Part shown: positions 18,535 through 27,840 of the stretch, one piece after another
Layout: every line of letters begins with the position of its first letter
How positions within the stretch are numbered: the stretch's first letter is position 1
DNA from: Croceicoccus ponticola
Lineage (GTDB): Bacteria > Pseudomonadota > Alphaproteobacteria > Sphingomonadales > Sphingomonadaceae
Length of the DNA: 64,000 nt
Direction of reading: 5' to 3'
Assembly (NCBI RefSeq): GCF_004004515.1
Contig: NZ_RXOL01000001.1
Location: 930,001 to 994,000, forward strand
The notes under the pieces: generated by a model
Told to the model about the DNA's origin: nothing
Database searches by the model: none
The model's input: the letters and a program-made list of their open reading frames with translations, nothing else
Program-made: the position numbers and the translations under genes

Positions 18535-19035
18535 AGCGGGCGCGCCTCGCCGGGTGACAAAGGCGACACCGTGTCACTCTGTCGCCGGATCGCGCAATGC
18601 GCGCAATCGCGGGACCTGTGCATGCCCGGCGACGGGTGACAGGTTAGGTGACAGGTTACTGGCATGGGCTGACGATGCGAAAGAGCGGCGTGCATGATGA
18701 CGCGGCGCGGCCGTGTAGGAAAATGGTTTTCGCCGGTGGCGGGTGTAACGCGGTTTGCAGGTTTGCACGCGCCCGATTCGACGGGAATGGGCTGTACGCG
18801 CAAGCCGGGCGTTGCCCTTCGGTTTGTCGCAAGAGACACTCGGATTAACCATATTCTGAACGTCTTCCCCGTGTGTATTCATCTGCCAGCAAGGCTGACG
18901 TGACACCCAGCAATTGCGTTCAAAATACGGCAGATCAGATTACTCGCAAAACGGGGGCAACGGACATGCACACCGCCCGACGCGCTGTAACAGGGGAGCG
19001 TCCGGCATCGGTTGCAATCAATTTAGGAATGTAAG
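18535..19035. other. 500-bp gap with inverted and tandem repeats upstream of the OmpA-like gene
   Basis: No gene supported. Two overlapping inverted repeats occupy 18554-18586: GTGACA/TGTCAC (18554-18559, 18572-18577) and GGCGACA/TGTCGCC (18562-18568, 18580-18586). Further on, GGTGACAGGTTA is tandemly duplicated (18635-18646 and 18647-18658). The remainder should contain the OmpA-like gene promoter; an AGGAA ribosome site is at 19025-19029. Confidence 0.6.
18635..18658 (+). repeat. Exact 12-bp tandem repeat GGTGACAGGTTA x2
   Basis: Two adjacent identical 12-bp units. The GGTGACA word also occurs in pairs at 8455-8472, again in a long intergenic gap, which hints at a shared site or a short genomic repeat family. 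Confidence 0.7.
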
Positions 19036-19938
19036 TTGACCAAGGTTTCCAAAACTCCCCGACTGCTGCTCATGCTGGCAACGATCTCCACACCCATGCT
19101 GGGTAGCATCGCTGCCCACGCGCAAGACACTTACGAAGAAGGCGCGCCGATGACCGTTTACGGTTCGGTGCCGTCCGATCTTTCCGGCCTGCCCGCCGGC
19201 CCCGATGTCGAAGGCATCATTTCGGCGCGCACCGGCGGCAAGGTACAGGTGCGAAGCGACAATGGCGCCGAAACGGTCGTCGTCATCAGCGACGGCACAG
19301 AGGTCAAGGGCAAGGGCGGCTTCCTTGGTCTGAACACCAAGGAACGCACCTCTGCCGCCCTGCTCAATGGCCTGCCGGTCTCCATCAAGACGGTCCAATG
19401 GGAAGGCGGATTGCTGGCCAGCCAGGTCAAGTTCAAGAACGGCGATCTTGAAGTGGCGCAGATGGTCCGCAACGGAACGTCGCAGAAATTTGCCGAACAC
19501 GATGTCGCGATCGACAAGAACACGCAGCTGGCAGAATCGCTGCGCGGCCGCATGGGCGATATCGACAAGTACAACATCAAGGGGACGACCAACGTCTTCT
19601 TCGACAGCGGCAAGTGGAACCTGTCCGCCCGTGACGAAGCCGAATTGTGCGCCGCCGCTGGCGAAGCCGAAGCGATGGACAACGCCCTGTTGCTGATCGT
19701 CGGATACACCGATTCCGTCGGCGATCAGGATTACAATCAGGTCCTCAGCGAAAAGCGGGCCGGTCGTGTTGTGAACTACTTGCAGCAGGCCTGTGGCTGG
19801 AAGCCGTGGCGCATGTTGACGCCCACCGGCATGGCCGAAGCCGACCCGGCGGCAGATAACGCCACCGCCAGCGGCAAGGCCCAGAACCGCCGCGTCTCGG
19901 TGAACGTGCTGGTCAGCAAGAGCGTCGACGGCATCTGA
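19036..19938 (+). CDS. OmpA-family outer-membrane/peptidoglycan-associated protein
   Basis: 300 residues from a TTG at 19036 preceded by AGGAA. A signal peptide (KVSKTPRLLLMLATIS... ending AAHA-QD near residue 29) directs export. The middle (about 55-170) has repeated beta-rich segments about extracellular or periplasmic binding with no known family. The C-terminal part (about 187-296) is an OmpA-like domain: NVFFDSGKWNLS, LLIVGYTDSVGDQDYN, LSEKRAGRVVNYL and QNRRVSVNV, which binds peptidoglycan. No beta-barrel N-terminus of the OmpA type is clear. A strong terminator follows. Confidence 0.88.
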   Translation: MTKVSKTPRLLLMLATISTPMLGSIAAHAQDTYEEGAPMTVYGSVPSDLSGLPAGPDVEGIISARTGGKVQVRSDNGAETVVVISDGTEVKGKGGFLGLNTKERTSAALLNGLPVSIKTVQWEGGLLASQVKFKNGDLEVAQMVRNGTSQKFAEHDVAIDKNTQLAESLRGRMGDIDKYNIKGTTNVFFDSGKWNLSARDEAELCAAAGEAEAMDNALLLIVGYTDSVGDQDYNQVLSEKRAGRVVNYLQQACGWKPWRMLTPTGMAEADPAADNATASGKAQNRRVSVNVLVSKSVDGI

Positions 19939-19951
19939 ACGTAACGATGTG

Positions 19952-19994
19952 AAATTCAGGGGGCGGGCACAGCGCCCGCCCCCTGAATTTTCTG
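19952..19994. terminator. Strong bidirectional intrinsic terminator after the OmpA-like gene
   Basis: A perfect 17-bp stem (19952-19968 with 19974-19990) and a 5-nt loop ACAGC, GC-rich inside and AAATT/AATTT at the base with TTTT at 19988-19991. It starts 13 bp after the stop codon. The A/T base on both sides allows use by both strands. Confidence 0.85.
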
Positions 19995-20136
19995 TAACTC
20001 CGGTTTTGGCCAGGCAAGGTCAAAAGTCGATTGTTGGCTTGTTTGCGCCGGCGTTGTCATGCGGCAACTTGCGTTATGCGCTGCGAAACGGTCGTTCGAG
20101 CAGCTCGCTCTTTCCGCACTGCCCTGCCTCAATGCT

Positions 20137-20937
20137 TCATTGCTTCATTGCCGCAATGAACTCTGCATTGAGCGGCATTGACTCTCCGAGTTCGTATCTC
20201 AGTGCCTTGGTCAATTTTTGGCAAAAGGCTTGAGGTTCGATGTTTCGTTCGAGCAATTCGTCGTAGAGAGGATTGCCATAGACGATACCATGCGCAAACA
20301 GCGCGATATCGCTGAGCGTTTGCCTGTGAGGCACTGCTTCGACTGAAATTTCGCAGAAGCCTGCGCCCTTCAGAGTATTTTCGATCGCGTCAGTATCGCT
20401 GTAGCTGAACGGGATTTTATAGAATTCTGGCGGGTCATTCCGAAAGAACTCGGCCCCCACCTTATAAGCGATTTCAGCAAAGGGATTCTTGGCCCACTCG
20501 TCCCAAACGCTGAACAGGTAGGTTCCACCGCGCTTCAGAACGCGCAGGGCCTCTTTATATCCGGCCTGACGATCCGGAAAAAACATGACGCCGAATTGGC
20601 ATACCACTGCATCAAATCGACCATCGCCAAAAGGCAATTGGCATGCATCGGCAGTCTCGAATTGTACCGACACGTCGTTCCCGAATTTGCCCGCGGCATA
20701 ATCCAGCATCGGTGGATTGAGATCTGTCGCAATAAGCGAACAATGGGACGAGAGGCAGTCACGAAGATATTTAGTGACGATCCCTGTTCCCGCCGCGGTT
20801 TCGAGAACCTCCTCCGGAGCGAGAGAAGCGCAGCGAGACGCCATTTGTTTCGCGTAATAATCGAAGATGAAGGGCCCCAGCCCACGATCGTAATTCTCGG
20901 GAACATTGCCCGAGAAGCGAGTCTCCAACCCCGACAC
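20137..20937 (-). CDS. Class I SAM-dependent methyltransferase, lower GC
   Basis: 266 residues with the SAM-binding signature VLETAAGTGIVTKYLRD, an acidic ATDLNPPML loop, DACQLPFGDGRFDAVVCQFG and MFFPDRQAGYKEALRVLKRGG, typical of UbiE/Methyltransf_11 proteins acting on small molecules. Substrate unknown. Sampled lines are near 50% GC against about 65% around it, and codons are unlike its neighbours, which suggests horizontal acquisition. No flanking mobile element is seen. It stands alone between a terminator and the formylglutamate amidohydrolase gene. Confidence 0.85.
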   Translation of the reverse strand: MSGLETRFSGNVPENYDRGLGPFIFDYYAKQMASRCASLAPEEVLETAAGTGIVTKYLRDCLSSHCSLIATDLNPPMLDYAAGKFGNDVSVQFETADACQLPFGDGRFDAVVCQFGVMFFPDRQAGYKEALRVLKRGGTYLFSVWDEWAKNPFAEIAYKVGAEFFRNDPPEFYKIPFSYSDTDAIENTLKGAGFCEISVEAVPHRQTLSDIALFAHGIVYGNPLYDELLERNIEPQAFCQKLTKALRYELGESMPLNAEFIAAMKQ

Positions 20938-21077
20938 TGGTCTTCCCCTTCAAGCAGGGGCGCACTCTACCACGGATTCAGAAACCCGGCTAACAGGCCT
21001 AACCGGCCGTTTCCCGAACATCCGATTGTCAGTCTCAAACGAATCAACCCGACGCTGCGCATCGGTGATCAGCGTCC

Positions 21078-21815
21078 CTACCCCAGCGCCAGCAAGGTCC
21101 GTTGCGCAACATCGGCGATCAAAGCGGCCCAGCGGGCCTGTCCGGCCTCGTTGGCGATTTGGTCGTTACGGACTTCGATGGCGAGATAGTCGCGACCCTT
21201 GGCTTCGGCATGGCGGTTCATCGTCGCGTTGAGATCGCGGCCCGAATAGGGTTCGTTGTCGCCGACCTTCAGCCCCTGTGCCGCGAACAGGCGGATGGCG
21301 TGGCGGGCGGGTTCTGCATTCCGGTTATACAGCAGCGCGACTTCCCACGGGCGCGCCTCCGCCGGCTTGGTTGCGAGCGCGGAGGTAAAACTGTGGAGCG
21401 AGACGATCAGGCGCGGCTGCACCTTGTCCAGCCATTGTTCCATCGCGTCGTGGTAAGGGCGATAGTAGTTTTCCACCCGGTGATCGCGATCCGCGCCGAT
21501 ATTGCCGACGATCAGCTTGCCGTCGCTGGTTTCCGGGATCAGCCCGGGGTGATCTTCTTCGCGGTGGAGGTCGATGACCAGACGGCTGAGCGTCGCAAGC
21601 TGCGCCGGGATGCCGTGGCGGCGGGCGAGCCGTTCGGCCACGCCCTCCACTCCGATATCGAGCGCGACGTGGCTGGACATGACTTCGCGCGGCACGCCAA
21701 GATCGACGTCGTCCGGCACCACGTTCGACGCATGATCGGCCACCAGCACGATGCCGCCCGTTCGCGAGCCATCGGACCGGGGAAACCCGATCCGGCGGAA
21801 TGTCTTGAAACTCAA
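21078..21815 (-). CDS. N-formylglutamate amidohydrolase family protein
   Basis: Hydrolase of the N-formylglutamate deformylase family (histidine degradation or related amide hydrolysis). Motifs: VLVADHASNVVP, SRLVIDLHREED, a central PRLIVSLHSFT and EVRNDQIAN near the C-terminus. The TTG at 21815 overlaps the ispE stop (TTGA) and has GAAGGG upstream; a GTG at 21839 in frame is an alternative adding eight residues. No hut genes are nearby, so the role in histidine use is uncertain. Confidence 0.85.
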   Translation of the reverse strand: MSFKTFRRIGFPRSDGSRTGGIVLVADHASNVVPDDVDLGVPREVMSSHVALDIGVEGVAERLARRHGIPAQLATLSRLVIDLHREEDHPGLIPETSDGKLIVGNIGADRDHRVENYYRPYHDAMEQWLDKVQPRLIVSLHSFTSALATKPAEARPWEVALLYNRNAEPARHAIRLFAAQGLKVGDNEPYSGRDLNATMNRHAEAKGRDYLAIEVRNDQIANEAGQARWAALIADVAQRTLLALG

Positions 21816-22654
21816 CGCAAGCGTCCCTTCAACTGCCACCAGCCGGGTCGCCGTTCGGCCATTGCTTGTGCCGCCCGGTCCCGCTGTTCCGCATCATCGT
21901 ACAACGCGAAACATGTAGCACCCGATCCCGACATGCGCACCAGCCATGCACCGGTTTCGTTCAGCGCTTCCAGAACGTCCGCGATTGCGGGGCAGATTGA
22001 CACCGCGGGCGCTTCCAGATCGTTGCGCCCGTCCCACGCGATCGTCCGCGCAGAACCTGTGGGAAGCCCGCCGCGATCGACGCCATCCAGTTCGCTCCAC
22101 GCCTTGAAAACGGGGCCGGTCGGCAGGGGCAGACGCGGGTTGATCAGCAGGACCGGCGTGCCCTTGAGGTCGTTCTCCACTTTCGAAAGATCGGTCCCGG
22201 TGCCGCGCCCGATGGCCGTTTCGGACCACACGCAAGCCGGAACGTCCGCGCCCAGTGCGGCGGCGCGGTCCATGACGTCGCTGGGCACCGATTGTTCGCC
22301 CGCGATCATGCGGATCAGCGCGCCCGCATCGGCAGACCCTCCGCCCAGCCCAGCCGCGACCGGCAGGTTCTTTTCAAGGCGGACGTGCCAGCCTTCGTGG
22401 CGCGGAAACTTCGTCAGGGTGTGAGCAAGAATGTTGTCGAACGGATTGGTCAACGCGCCCGCGAATTCGCCCGACGTGGTGATCCGGTCCACGTCGCCGA
22501 ACTTCGCCGTCAGTCTGTCGCCGCCATCGACGAAGGCGAAGAGCGTTTCGAGCTCATGATACCCATCCTCGCGCCGCCTGCGGACATGCAGCGCGAGGTT
22601 GATCTTGGCGAAGGCGGTTTCGGAGAGGGTCAACTGTCGATCCCGATTAAACAA
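21812..22654 (-). CDS. ispE: 4-diphosphocytidyl-2-C-methyl-D-erythritol kinase IspE
   Basis: GHMP kinase of the MEP isoprenoid pathway, phosphorylating CDP-methylerythritol. The 280-residue protein has AKINLALHVRRRREDGYHELET, the ATP loop PVAAGLGGGSADAGA and the C-terminal MSGSGATCFALY. Its stop overlaps the start of the amidohydrolase gene downstream. Confidence 0.96.
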   Translation of the reverse strand: MFNRDRQLTLSETAFAKINLALHVRRRREDGYHELETLFAFVDGGDRLTAKFGDVDRITTSGEFAGALTNPFDNILAHTLTKFPRHEGWHVRLEKNLPVAAGLGGGSADAGALIRMIAGEQSVPSDVMDRAAALGADVPACVWSETAIGRGTGTDLSKVENDLKGTPVLLINPRLPLPTGPVFKAWSELDGVDRGGLPTGSARTIAWDGRNDLEAPAVSICPAIADVLEALNETGAWLVRMSGSGATCFALYDDAEQRDRAAQAMAERRPGWWQLKGRLR

Positions 22655-22722
22655 AAGACTTGCGACCCCAGTCGACCCACCCCGCTGCGACTATCCGCGC
22701 CTGCGGCACGGCAAGTTTCGCT

Positions 22723-22744
22723 CCCCTCCCGCATGCGGGAGGGG
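22723..22744. repeat. REP-like 22-bp perfect palindrome
   Basis: CCCCTCCCGC and its exact complement GCGGGAGGGG face each other around AT in the gap between ispE and the ETF oxidoreductase gene; GGTTGGGGCTGGG follows. Similar CCCTCCCGC...GCGGGAGGG dyads are common intergenic repeats in sphingomonads. It may act as a terminator for the 3' end of the 22764 gene, although no T tract follows. Confidence 0.65.
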
Positions 22745-22763
22745 TTGGGGCTGGGTTAAACGC

Positions 22764-24410
22764 TCACATGTTCGGATAATTCGGCCCGCCGCCGCCTTCG
22801 GGCGTAGTCCAGGTGATGTTCTGGTTCGGGTCCTTGATATCGCAGGTTTTGCAGTGGACGCAGTTCTGCGCGTTGATCTGGTACTTGGGCTCGCCGTCGG
22901 CGCCTTCCAGCCATTCGTACACGCCGGCCGGGCAATACCGCGCCGACGGGCCGCCATAGACGCCCAGTTCGCTCACCTTTTGCAATTCCATGTCGGCAAC
23001 CTTGAGGTGGCACGGCTGGTCCTCCTCGTGGTTGGTGTTCGATAGGAACACCGAAGACAGCCGGTCGAAGCTGATCTTGCCGTCGGGCTTGGGGTAATCG
23101 ATCTTTTTATACAGATCGGCGCGGACCGTGGTTTCGTAATCGGGGTGATGCTTCATGCTGATCGGCAGACCGATCTTCAGCGTGCGCATCCACATGTCGA
23201 CACCGGCCAGAATGGTGCCGATCGCGCCGCCGAACTTCGCGATTGCGGGTTCGGCGTTCTGTACCTTCTTCAGTTCGTCCGCGATCCACGAATTGCGCAG
23301 GTTCGCTTCGTATTCGGCAACCTCGTCGCTTGTCCGGCCCGCGGCCAGCGCGTCGGCGATGGCTTCGGCGGCGAGCATGCCGCTCTTCATCGCGGTGTGG
23401 CTGCCCTTGATCCGGGGCACGTTGACGAAGCCCGCCGCGCAACCGATCAGCGCGCCGCCGGGGAAGCCCAGCTTGGGCACCGACTGCCAGCCGCCTTCGT
23501 TGATGACGCGCGCGCCATATGCCACGCGCTTCCCGCCTTCGAGGATTTCGCGGATTTCGGGGTGCTGTTTCCAGCGCTGGAATTCCTCGAACGGATAGAC
23601 CCACGGGTTCTTGTAATCGAGCGCGACGACGAAGCCCAAGGCGACCTGTCCGCCGGCCTGATGGTACAGGAACCCGCCGCCCCAGCTTTCGCTTTCCGAA
23701 AGCGGCCAGCCCTGCGTGTGGATGACGCGGCCGGGAACATGCTTGTCGGGATCGATGTCCCACAGTTCCTTCATGCCAAGGCCATAGACCTGCGGCTGGC
23801 AATTGGCCTCAAGGTCAAATTTCGCCTTCAGTATCTTTGTCAGCGAACCGCGCGCGCCTTCGGCGAACAGCGTGTACTTGCCGTGCAGTTCCATGCCGGG
23901 CGCATAATCGCCCTTGTGCGTGCCGTTGTGGGCGATGCCCATGTCGCCGGTCGCCACGCCCTTGACCGAACCGTCTTCGTTATAAAGCACTTCGGCGGCG
24001 GGGAAGCCGGGGAAGATCTCGACGCCCAGCGCCTCGGCCTTTTCGGCGAGCCAGCGGCACAGGTTGCCAAGGCTGCCGGTATAATTGCCGTCGTTCGACA
24101 GGAACGGCGGCATGGTGATGTGGGGAAGCGCGTATTTCTTGCCGTGCGTCAGCACCCAGTGGAGGTTATCCGTCACCGGTGTTTCAGCCATCGGGCAACC
24201 GTCGTCGCGCCAGTCGGGAAACAGTTCGTCGAGCGCGCGTGGATCGATCACCGCGCCCGAAAGGATGTGCGCGCCGATCTCCGACCCTTTTTCCAGCAGG
24301 CAGACTTCGATCTCGGGGTTGACCTGCTTCAACCGGATGGCCGCCGAAAGACCCGCCACGCCGCCGCCGACGACGACGACGTCATAAGGCATCGATTCCC
24401 GTTCGCTCAT
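22764..24410 (-). CDS. Electron transfer flavoprotein-ubiquinone oxidoreductase
   Basis: Membrane-associated FAD/4Fe-4S enzyme passing electrons from ETF (fatty acid and amino acid oxidation) to ubiquinone. The 548-residue protein starts with the FAD fold VVVVGGGVAGLSAAIRL and has GAHILSGAVIDP and GCAAGFVNVPRIKGSHTA. The C-terminal ferredoxin-like part provides the cluster cysteines in YCPAGVYEW and NCVHCKTCDIKDPNQNI. Full length. Confidence 0.96.
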   Translation of the reverse strand: MSERESMPYDVVVVGGGVAGLSAAIRLKQVNPEIEVCLLEKGSEIGAHILSGAVIDPRALDELFPDWRDDGCPMAETPVTDNLHWVLTHGKKYALPHITMPPFLSNDGNYTGSLGNLCRWLAEKAEALGVEIFPGFPAAEVLYNEDGSVKGVATGDMGIAHNGTHKGDYAPGMELHGKYTLFAEGARGSLTKILKAKFDLEANCQPQVYGLGMKELWDIDPDKHVPGRVIHTQGWPLSESESWGGGFLYHQAGGQVALGFVVALDYKNPWVYPFEEFQRWKQHPEIREILEGGKRVAYGARVINEGGWQSVPKLGFPGGALIGCAAGFVNVPRIKGSHTAMKSGMLAAEAIADALAAGRTSDEVAEYEANLRNSWIADELKKVQNAEPAIAKFGGAIGTILAGVDMWMRTLKIGLPISMKHHPDYETTVRADLYKKIDYPKPDGKISFDRLSSVFLSNTNHEEDQPCHLKVADMELQKVSELGVYGGPSARYCPAGVYEWLEGADGEPKYQINAQNCVHCKTCDIKDPNQNITWTTPEGGGGPNYPNM

Positions 24411-24574
24411 GGATTACGTACCCCTAGTATTGCATTGCCTTCTTTGCTTACGGCCTTGATTGCTGCCGCGACGAAGGTCAAGCCTGCACGATATCTTGCG
24501 CGGTCCCGATCTGGCCGCTTTTACCATGAGCGGAAACTGAAACTTTGGCGGGTAACGACACAGATTGGCGCGCG

Positions 24575-25330
24575 ATGGACGCACATGCGGCGTTCCGGGC
24601 ACATGCCGCATTCTGGCAGGACGCCGGGGTCGATCACGCCTTTACCGACGATGCGCGCGACTGGCTGGCCGATAACGCGGCAAAGCAACAGGCGTCCGAT
24701 CCGGCAAAATTCCCGCCGCCCGTTGCCCCGCCGCCGCCCCGCGCGCTGGGCCCCGCGCCGGTCGACGCGCCGGACATGGAACGGTCGCGCGGCAACTGGC
24801 CCGCGACGCTGGACGAATTCGCCGCGTGGTGGCTGTCCGAACCGACGCTCGACAGCGGGGCCGCGGCGCAACGCGTGCCGCCACGCGGGCCTTTCGGGGC
24901 GAAAGTGATGCTCATCGTGGCCGAACCCGAAGCTCAGGATCGCGAACGCCTGTTGTCGGGGCCCGACGGCGCGCTGTTCGATGCGATCGAACGGGCCATG
25001 GGACTCGACCCGGGCGCGGCCTATCGCGCATCGGCCCTGCCCCGCGCAACGCCCGCCGCCGATTGGGAGGCGATCGCCGCCGCCGGCATGGGCGCGGTGC
25101 TGCGCCACCACGTTTCGCTGGTCATGCCCGAACGCCTGCTGGTGTTGTCGCAAGAGGCTGGCGCGCAGCTTGCCCCCGACCGGTTCGACAGCGATGGCAC
25201 GGGCATCGTAAAAGTGGGCGGCCGAGAAATCCCGCTGATGGCGGCTTATCCACTTCAACAGATGATCCCAAGGCCCGGTCACAAAAGGATTTTCTGGAAA
25301 CGCTGGCTCGCCTTCGCTAGTGGGCATTGA
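24575..25330 (+). CDS. Uracil-DNA-glycosylase-like protein with degenerate motifs
   Basis: 251 residues from ATG at 24575 (a TTG at 24545 is possible). The order MDAHAAF N-terminus, Pro-rich linker (about 48-65), then VMLIVAEPEAQD, LLSGPDGALFDAIERAMGLDP and MPERLLVLSQEAG resembles the C-terminal UDG-fold domain found in sphingomonad family proteins. The usual GEAPG-type motif and the HPS-type motif are not intact, so glycosylase activity is doubtful. It is divergent from the ETF oxidoreductase and precedes the lytic transglycosylase. Confidence 0.6.
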   Translation: MDAHAAFRAHAAFWQDAGVDHAFTDDARDWLADNAAKQQASDPAKFPPPVAPPPPRALGPAPVDAPDMERSRGNWPATLDEFAAWWLSEPTLDSGAAAQRVPPRGPFGAKVMLIVAEPEAQDRERLLSGPDGALFDAIERAMGLDPGAAYRASALPRATPAADWEAIAAAGMGAVLRHHVSLVMPERLLVLSQEAGAQLAPDRFDSDGTGIVKVGGREIPLMAAYPLQQMIPRPGHKRIFWKRWLAFASGH

Positions 25331-25411
25331 CGGCGCGGGCTTGGGGATTCACCCTTGGCCTGCATGGCTGCCGTTCAGGTGGCCTTTACCCATTTGTCGC
25401 ATAAGGGCCTG

Positions 25412-27280
25412 ATGATGGCATCGTCGCGCTTCAAAACGCTGTTCCGTCCCGACCCGCTGGCTTGCGCCAACGCGCCCGGTTCTTGCCCGACCCGCCTTCG
25501 CCCGCCCGGACTTGGCGGTATGGCTATAGCGCTCGCACTGGCCGCCATGACCGGCGCGACCACGCTGGCCACTCCGGCTGTCGCGAACACGGCCGCCTTT
25601 CCGGTCAACACCCCGGGCGTGCGCGTGCCCGATCAGTTGTCCGACGAACAGCGCAGCTTCTACACCAACGTCTTTTCGCTGATCGATGCGGAAAACTGGG
25701 GCGCGGTGGAAACCCTGCTTGCCCAGCGCCCCGACGAATCGCTGAAACAGTTGGCTTTGGCCGAATACTATCTCCACCCCAACAGCCCGAAGGTCGAACT
25801 CGACGCGCTGAACAACTGGCTGGCGATGGGCCGGGACCTGCCGCAAGCGGGCCAGATCGGCCGCCTTGCGATCAAGCGCGGGCTTGAAGAAGGTCCCGCG
25901 CTACCCGGCGCGCAACGTCTGGTATCCTTGCGCCGTCCGGCCAAGCGCACCCTGCCCGGCAATGCCGGCGACGCGACAATGCCCGCCGAAATCGCCAGCG
26001 CAATCACCGATCGGATCAAGAACGACGATCCCGGCGGCGCGCGCATCCTGCTCGATGGCGTGGATGCGCTGTTGTCGCCCGCGACCCGCGCCGAATGGCG
26101 CCAGCGCGTGGCGTGGTCCTATTACATCGAAAACGACGACCGCACCGCGCTGGCGCTTGCCCGCAATGTCGCCAATGGCGGCACCGGCGACTGGGTCGGC
26201 GAAGGCTGGTGGGTGGCAGGTCTGGCCGCATGGCGGCTGGGCGATTGCGCTATGGCTGCCGACGGTTTCGCCAATGCGTCGAAAACCGCCACGAACGAGG
26301 AACTGCGTGCCGCCTCGCTCTATTGGGCCGCCCGCAGCTATACCCGCTGTCGCCAGCCCGAACTGGCCGGACCGTCGCTCCGCTCCGCGGCGGGCTATAC
26401 CGAAACGCTGTACGGCATGATTGCCGGCGAACAGTTGGGCATCGAGGTCGCCAAGGCCAATGTCGGGCAACCGTTTTCCAACCGCGACTGGCAGGTGCTG
26501 AACAATCAACCGAATGTGAAGACTGCGGTCGCGCTGGTGGAAATCGGGCGCGAGGGGCTGGCCGACGAAGTGCTGCGCCATCAGGCCACGATCGGCAATC
26601 CGGCCGAATACGATTCGCTGTCGCGGCTGGCGCGCGCGCTGGGACTGCCGGGAACGCAGTTGTACATGGCGTACAACGCGCCGCGCGGTGCGGCCCCTGA
26701 TCCGTCGACCCGCTATCCGCTGACGAAATGGGCTCCGCGCGAAGGGTGGCGGGTCGATCCCGCGCTCGCTTTTGCGCATACCCTGCAGGAATCGAACTTT
26801 CGCGCCGAAGCGGTCAGCCCGGCTGGCGCGGTCGGGCTGATGCAGATCATGCCCGGCACGGCAAAACACCACGCGCCGACGCTGGGGCTGGCCGATTACG
26901 ATCTGAAAGATCCGGCCACGAACATGAGCTTTGGCCAGCGCAACCTTGAGATGCTGCGTGATTCGAGCGGGACGCAAGGGCTGCTGCCCAAGATCATGGC
27001 CGCCTATAATGCAGGCCTGTCGCCGATCACGCGCTGGAACACCGAAATCCGCGATTCGGGCGACCCGCTGCTGTGGATGGAATCGATCCCCTATTGGGAA
27101 ACGCGTAGCTACGTCGCCATCGTGACGCGCAACTACCTGATGTACCGGCATCAGGCGGGCGACACGTCCGACGTCCGCGAAGCGCTGGCCCAGAACCTGT
27201 GGCCCCGGTTCCCCCGCCCCGACGGCGCGGGCGCGGTATCGCAATTGGGCAAGCCGGTGCTTTCGGGCGCCACCCGCTAA
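25412..27280 (+). CDS. Soluble lytic transglycosylase (SLT family)
   Basis: Cleaves peptidoglycan glycan strands in the periplasm. About 622 residues from ATG at 25412 (AAGGG just upstream; ATG at 25415 also possible). A signal region (MAIALALAAMTGATTLATPAVA) follows a basic N-terminus. A long helical superhelix-like region covers about 60-430. The catalytic SLT domain has LQESNFRAEAVSPAGAVGLM with the glutamate at about E460, then QIMPGTAK and MAAYNAG. Followed after 10 bp by moaB. Confidence 0.93.
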   Translation: MMASSRFKTLFRPDPLACANAPGSCPTRLRPPGLGGMAIALALAAMTGATTLATPAVANTAAFPVNTPGVRVPDQLSDEQRSFYTNVFSLIDAENWGAVETLLAQRPDESLKQLALAEYYLHPNSPKVELDALNNWLAMGRDLPQAGQIGRLAIKRGLEEGPALPGAQRLVSLRRPAKRTLPGNAGDATMPAEIASAITDRIKNDDPGGARILLDGVDALLSPATRAEWRQRVAWSYYIENDDRTALALARNVANGGTGDWVGEGWWVAGLAAWRLGDCAMAADGFANASKTATNEELRAASLYWAARSYTRCRQPELAGPSLRSAAGYTETLYGMIAGEQLGIEVAKANVGQPFSNRDWQVLNNQPNVKTAVALVEIGREGLADEVLRHQATIGNPAEYDSLSRLARALGLPGTQLYMAYNAPRGAAPDPSTRYPLTKWAPREGWRVDPALAFAHTLQESNFRAEAVSPAGAVGLMQIMPGTAKHHAPTLGLADYDLKDPATNMSFGQRNLEMLRDSSGTQGLLPKIMAAYNAGLSPITRWNTEIRDSGDPLLWMESIPYWETRSYVAIVTRNYLMYRHQAGDTSDVREALAQNLWPRFPRPDGAGAVSQLGKPVLSGATR

Positions 27281-27290
27281 GGATCGTTTC

Positions 27291-27818
27291 ATGGCCATCG
27301 ACCCGACCCGCACCTTCAAACCCGTCCGCATCGCGCTGCTGACCGTATCGGACACGCGCGGCGCGGATCAGGACAGCAGCGGTGACATCCTTGCAGGCCG
27401 CATCCACGATGCCGGGCACACGCTGATCGACCGCACGATCCTCAAAGACGATGTCGACGTCATCACCGCGCAGCTTCACGCATGGATCGAAGATGACAAC
27501 GTCGATGCCGTGGTCATCACCGGCGGCACGGGGCTGACCGGACGCGATGTCACGCCAGAGGCGCTGGCCCGCGTGCAGACACGCGAGATACCGGGCTTTG
27601 GCGAGCTTTTCCGCTGGCTGAGTTTCCAGACCATCGGCACCAGCACGATCCAGTCGCGCGCCTGCGCGGTGGTGGCGCGCGGAACTTATATCTTTGCGCT
27701 GCCGGGATCGAACGGCGCGGTAAAGGACGGATGGGATGGCATCCTTGCCGAACAACTCGACAGCCGGAACCGGCCCTGCAACTTCGTCGAACTGATGCCC
27801 CGGCTTCGGGAAAAATAA
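27291..27818 (+). CDS. moaB: Molybdenum cofactor biosynthesis protein MoaB
   Basis: MoaB/MogA-type domain protein thought to adenylylate molybdopterin. The 175-residue protein has LLTVSDTRG, VVITGGTGLTGRDVTPEAL, the GFGELFRWLS helix and ALPGSNGAVKDGWDGIL. It lies 10 bp after the transglycosylase gene. No other Moco genes are in the window. Confidence 0.94.
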   Translation: MAIDPTRTFKPVRIALLTVSDTRGADQDSSGDILAGRIHDAGHTLIDRTILKDDVDVITAQLHAWIEDDNVDAVVITGGTGLTGRDVTPEALARVQTREIPGFGELFRWLSFQTIGTSTIQSRACAVVARGTYIFALPGSNGAVKDGWDGILAEQLDSRNRPCNFVELMPRLREK

Positions 27819-27840
27819 GGCGGCAAGACCTGCACGCGGG

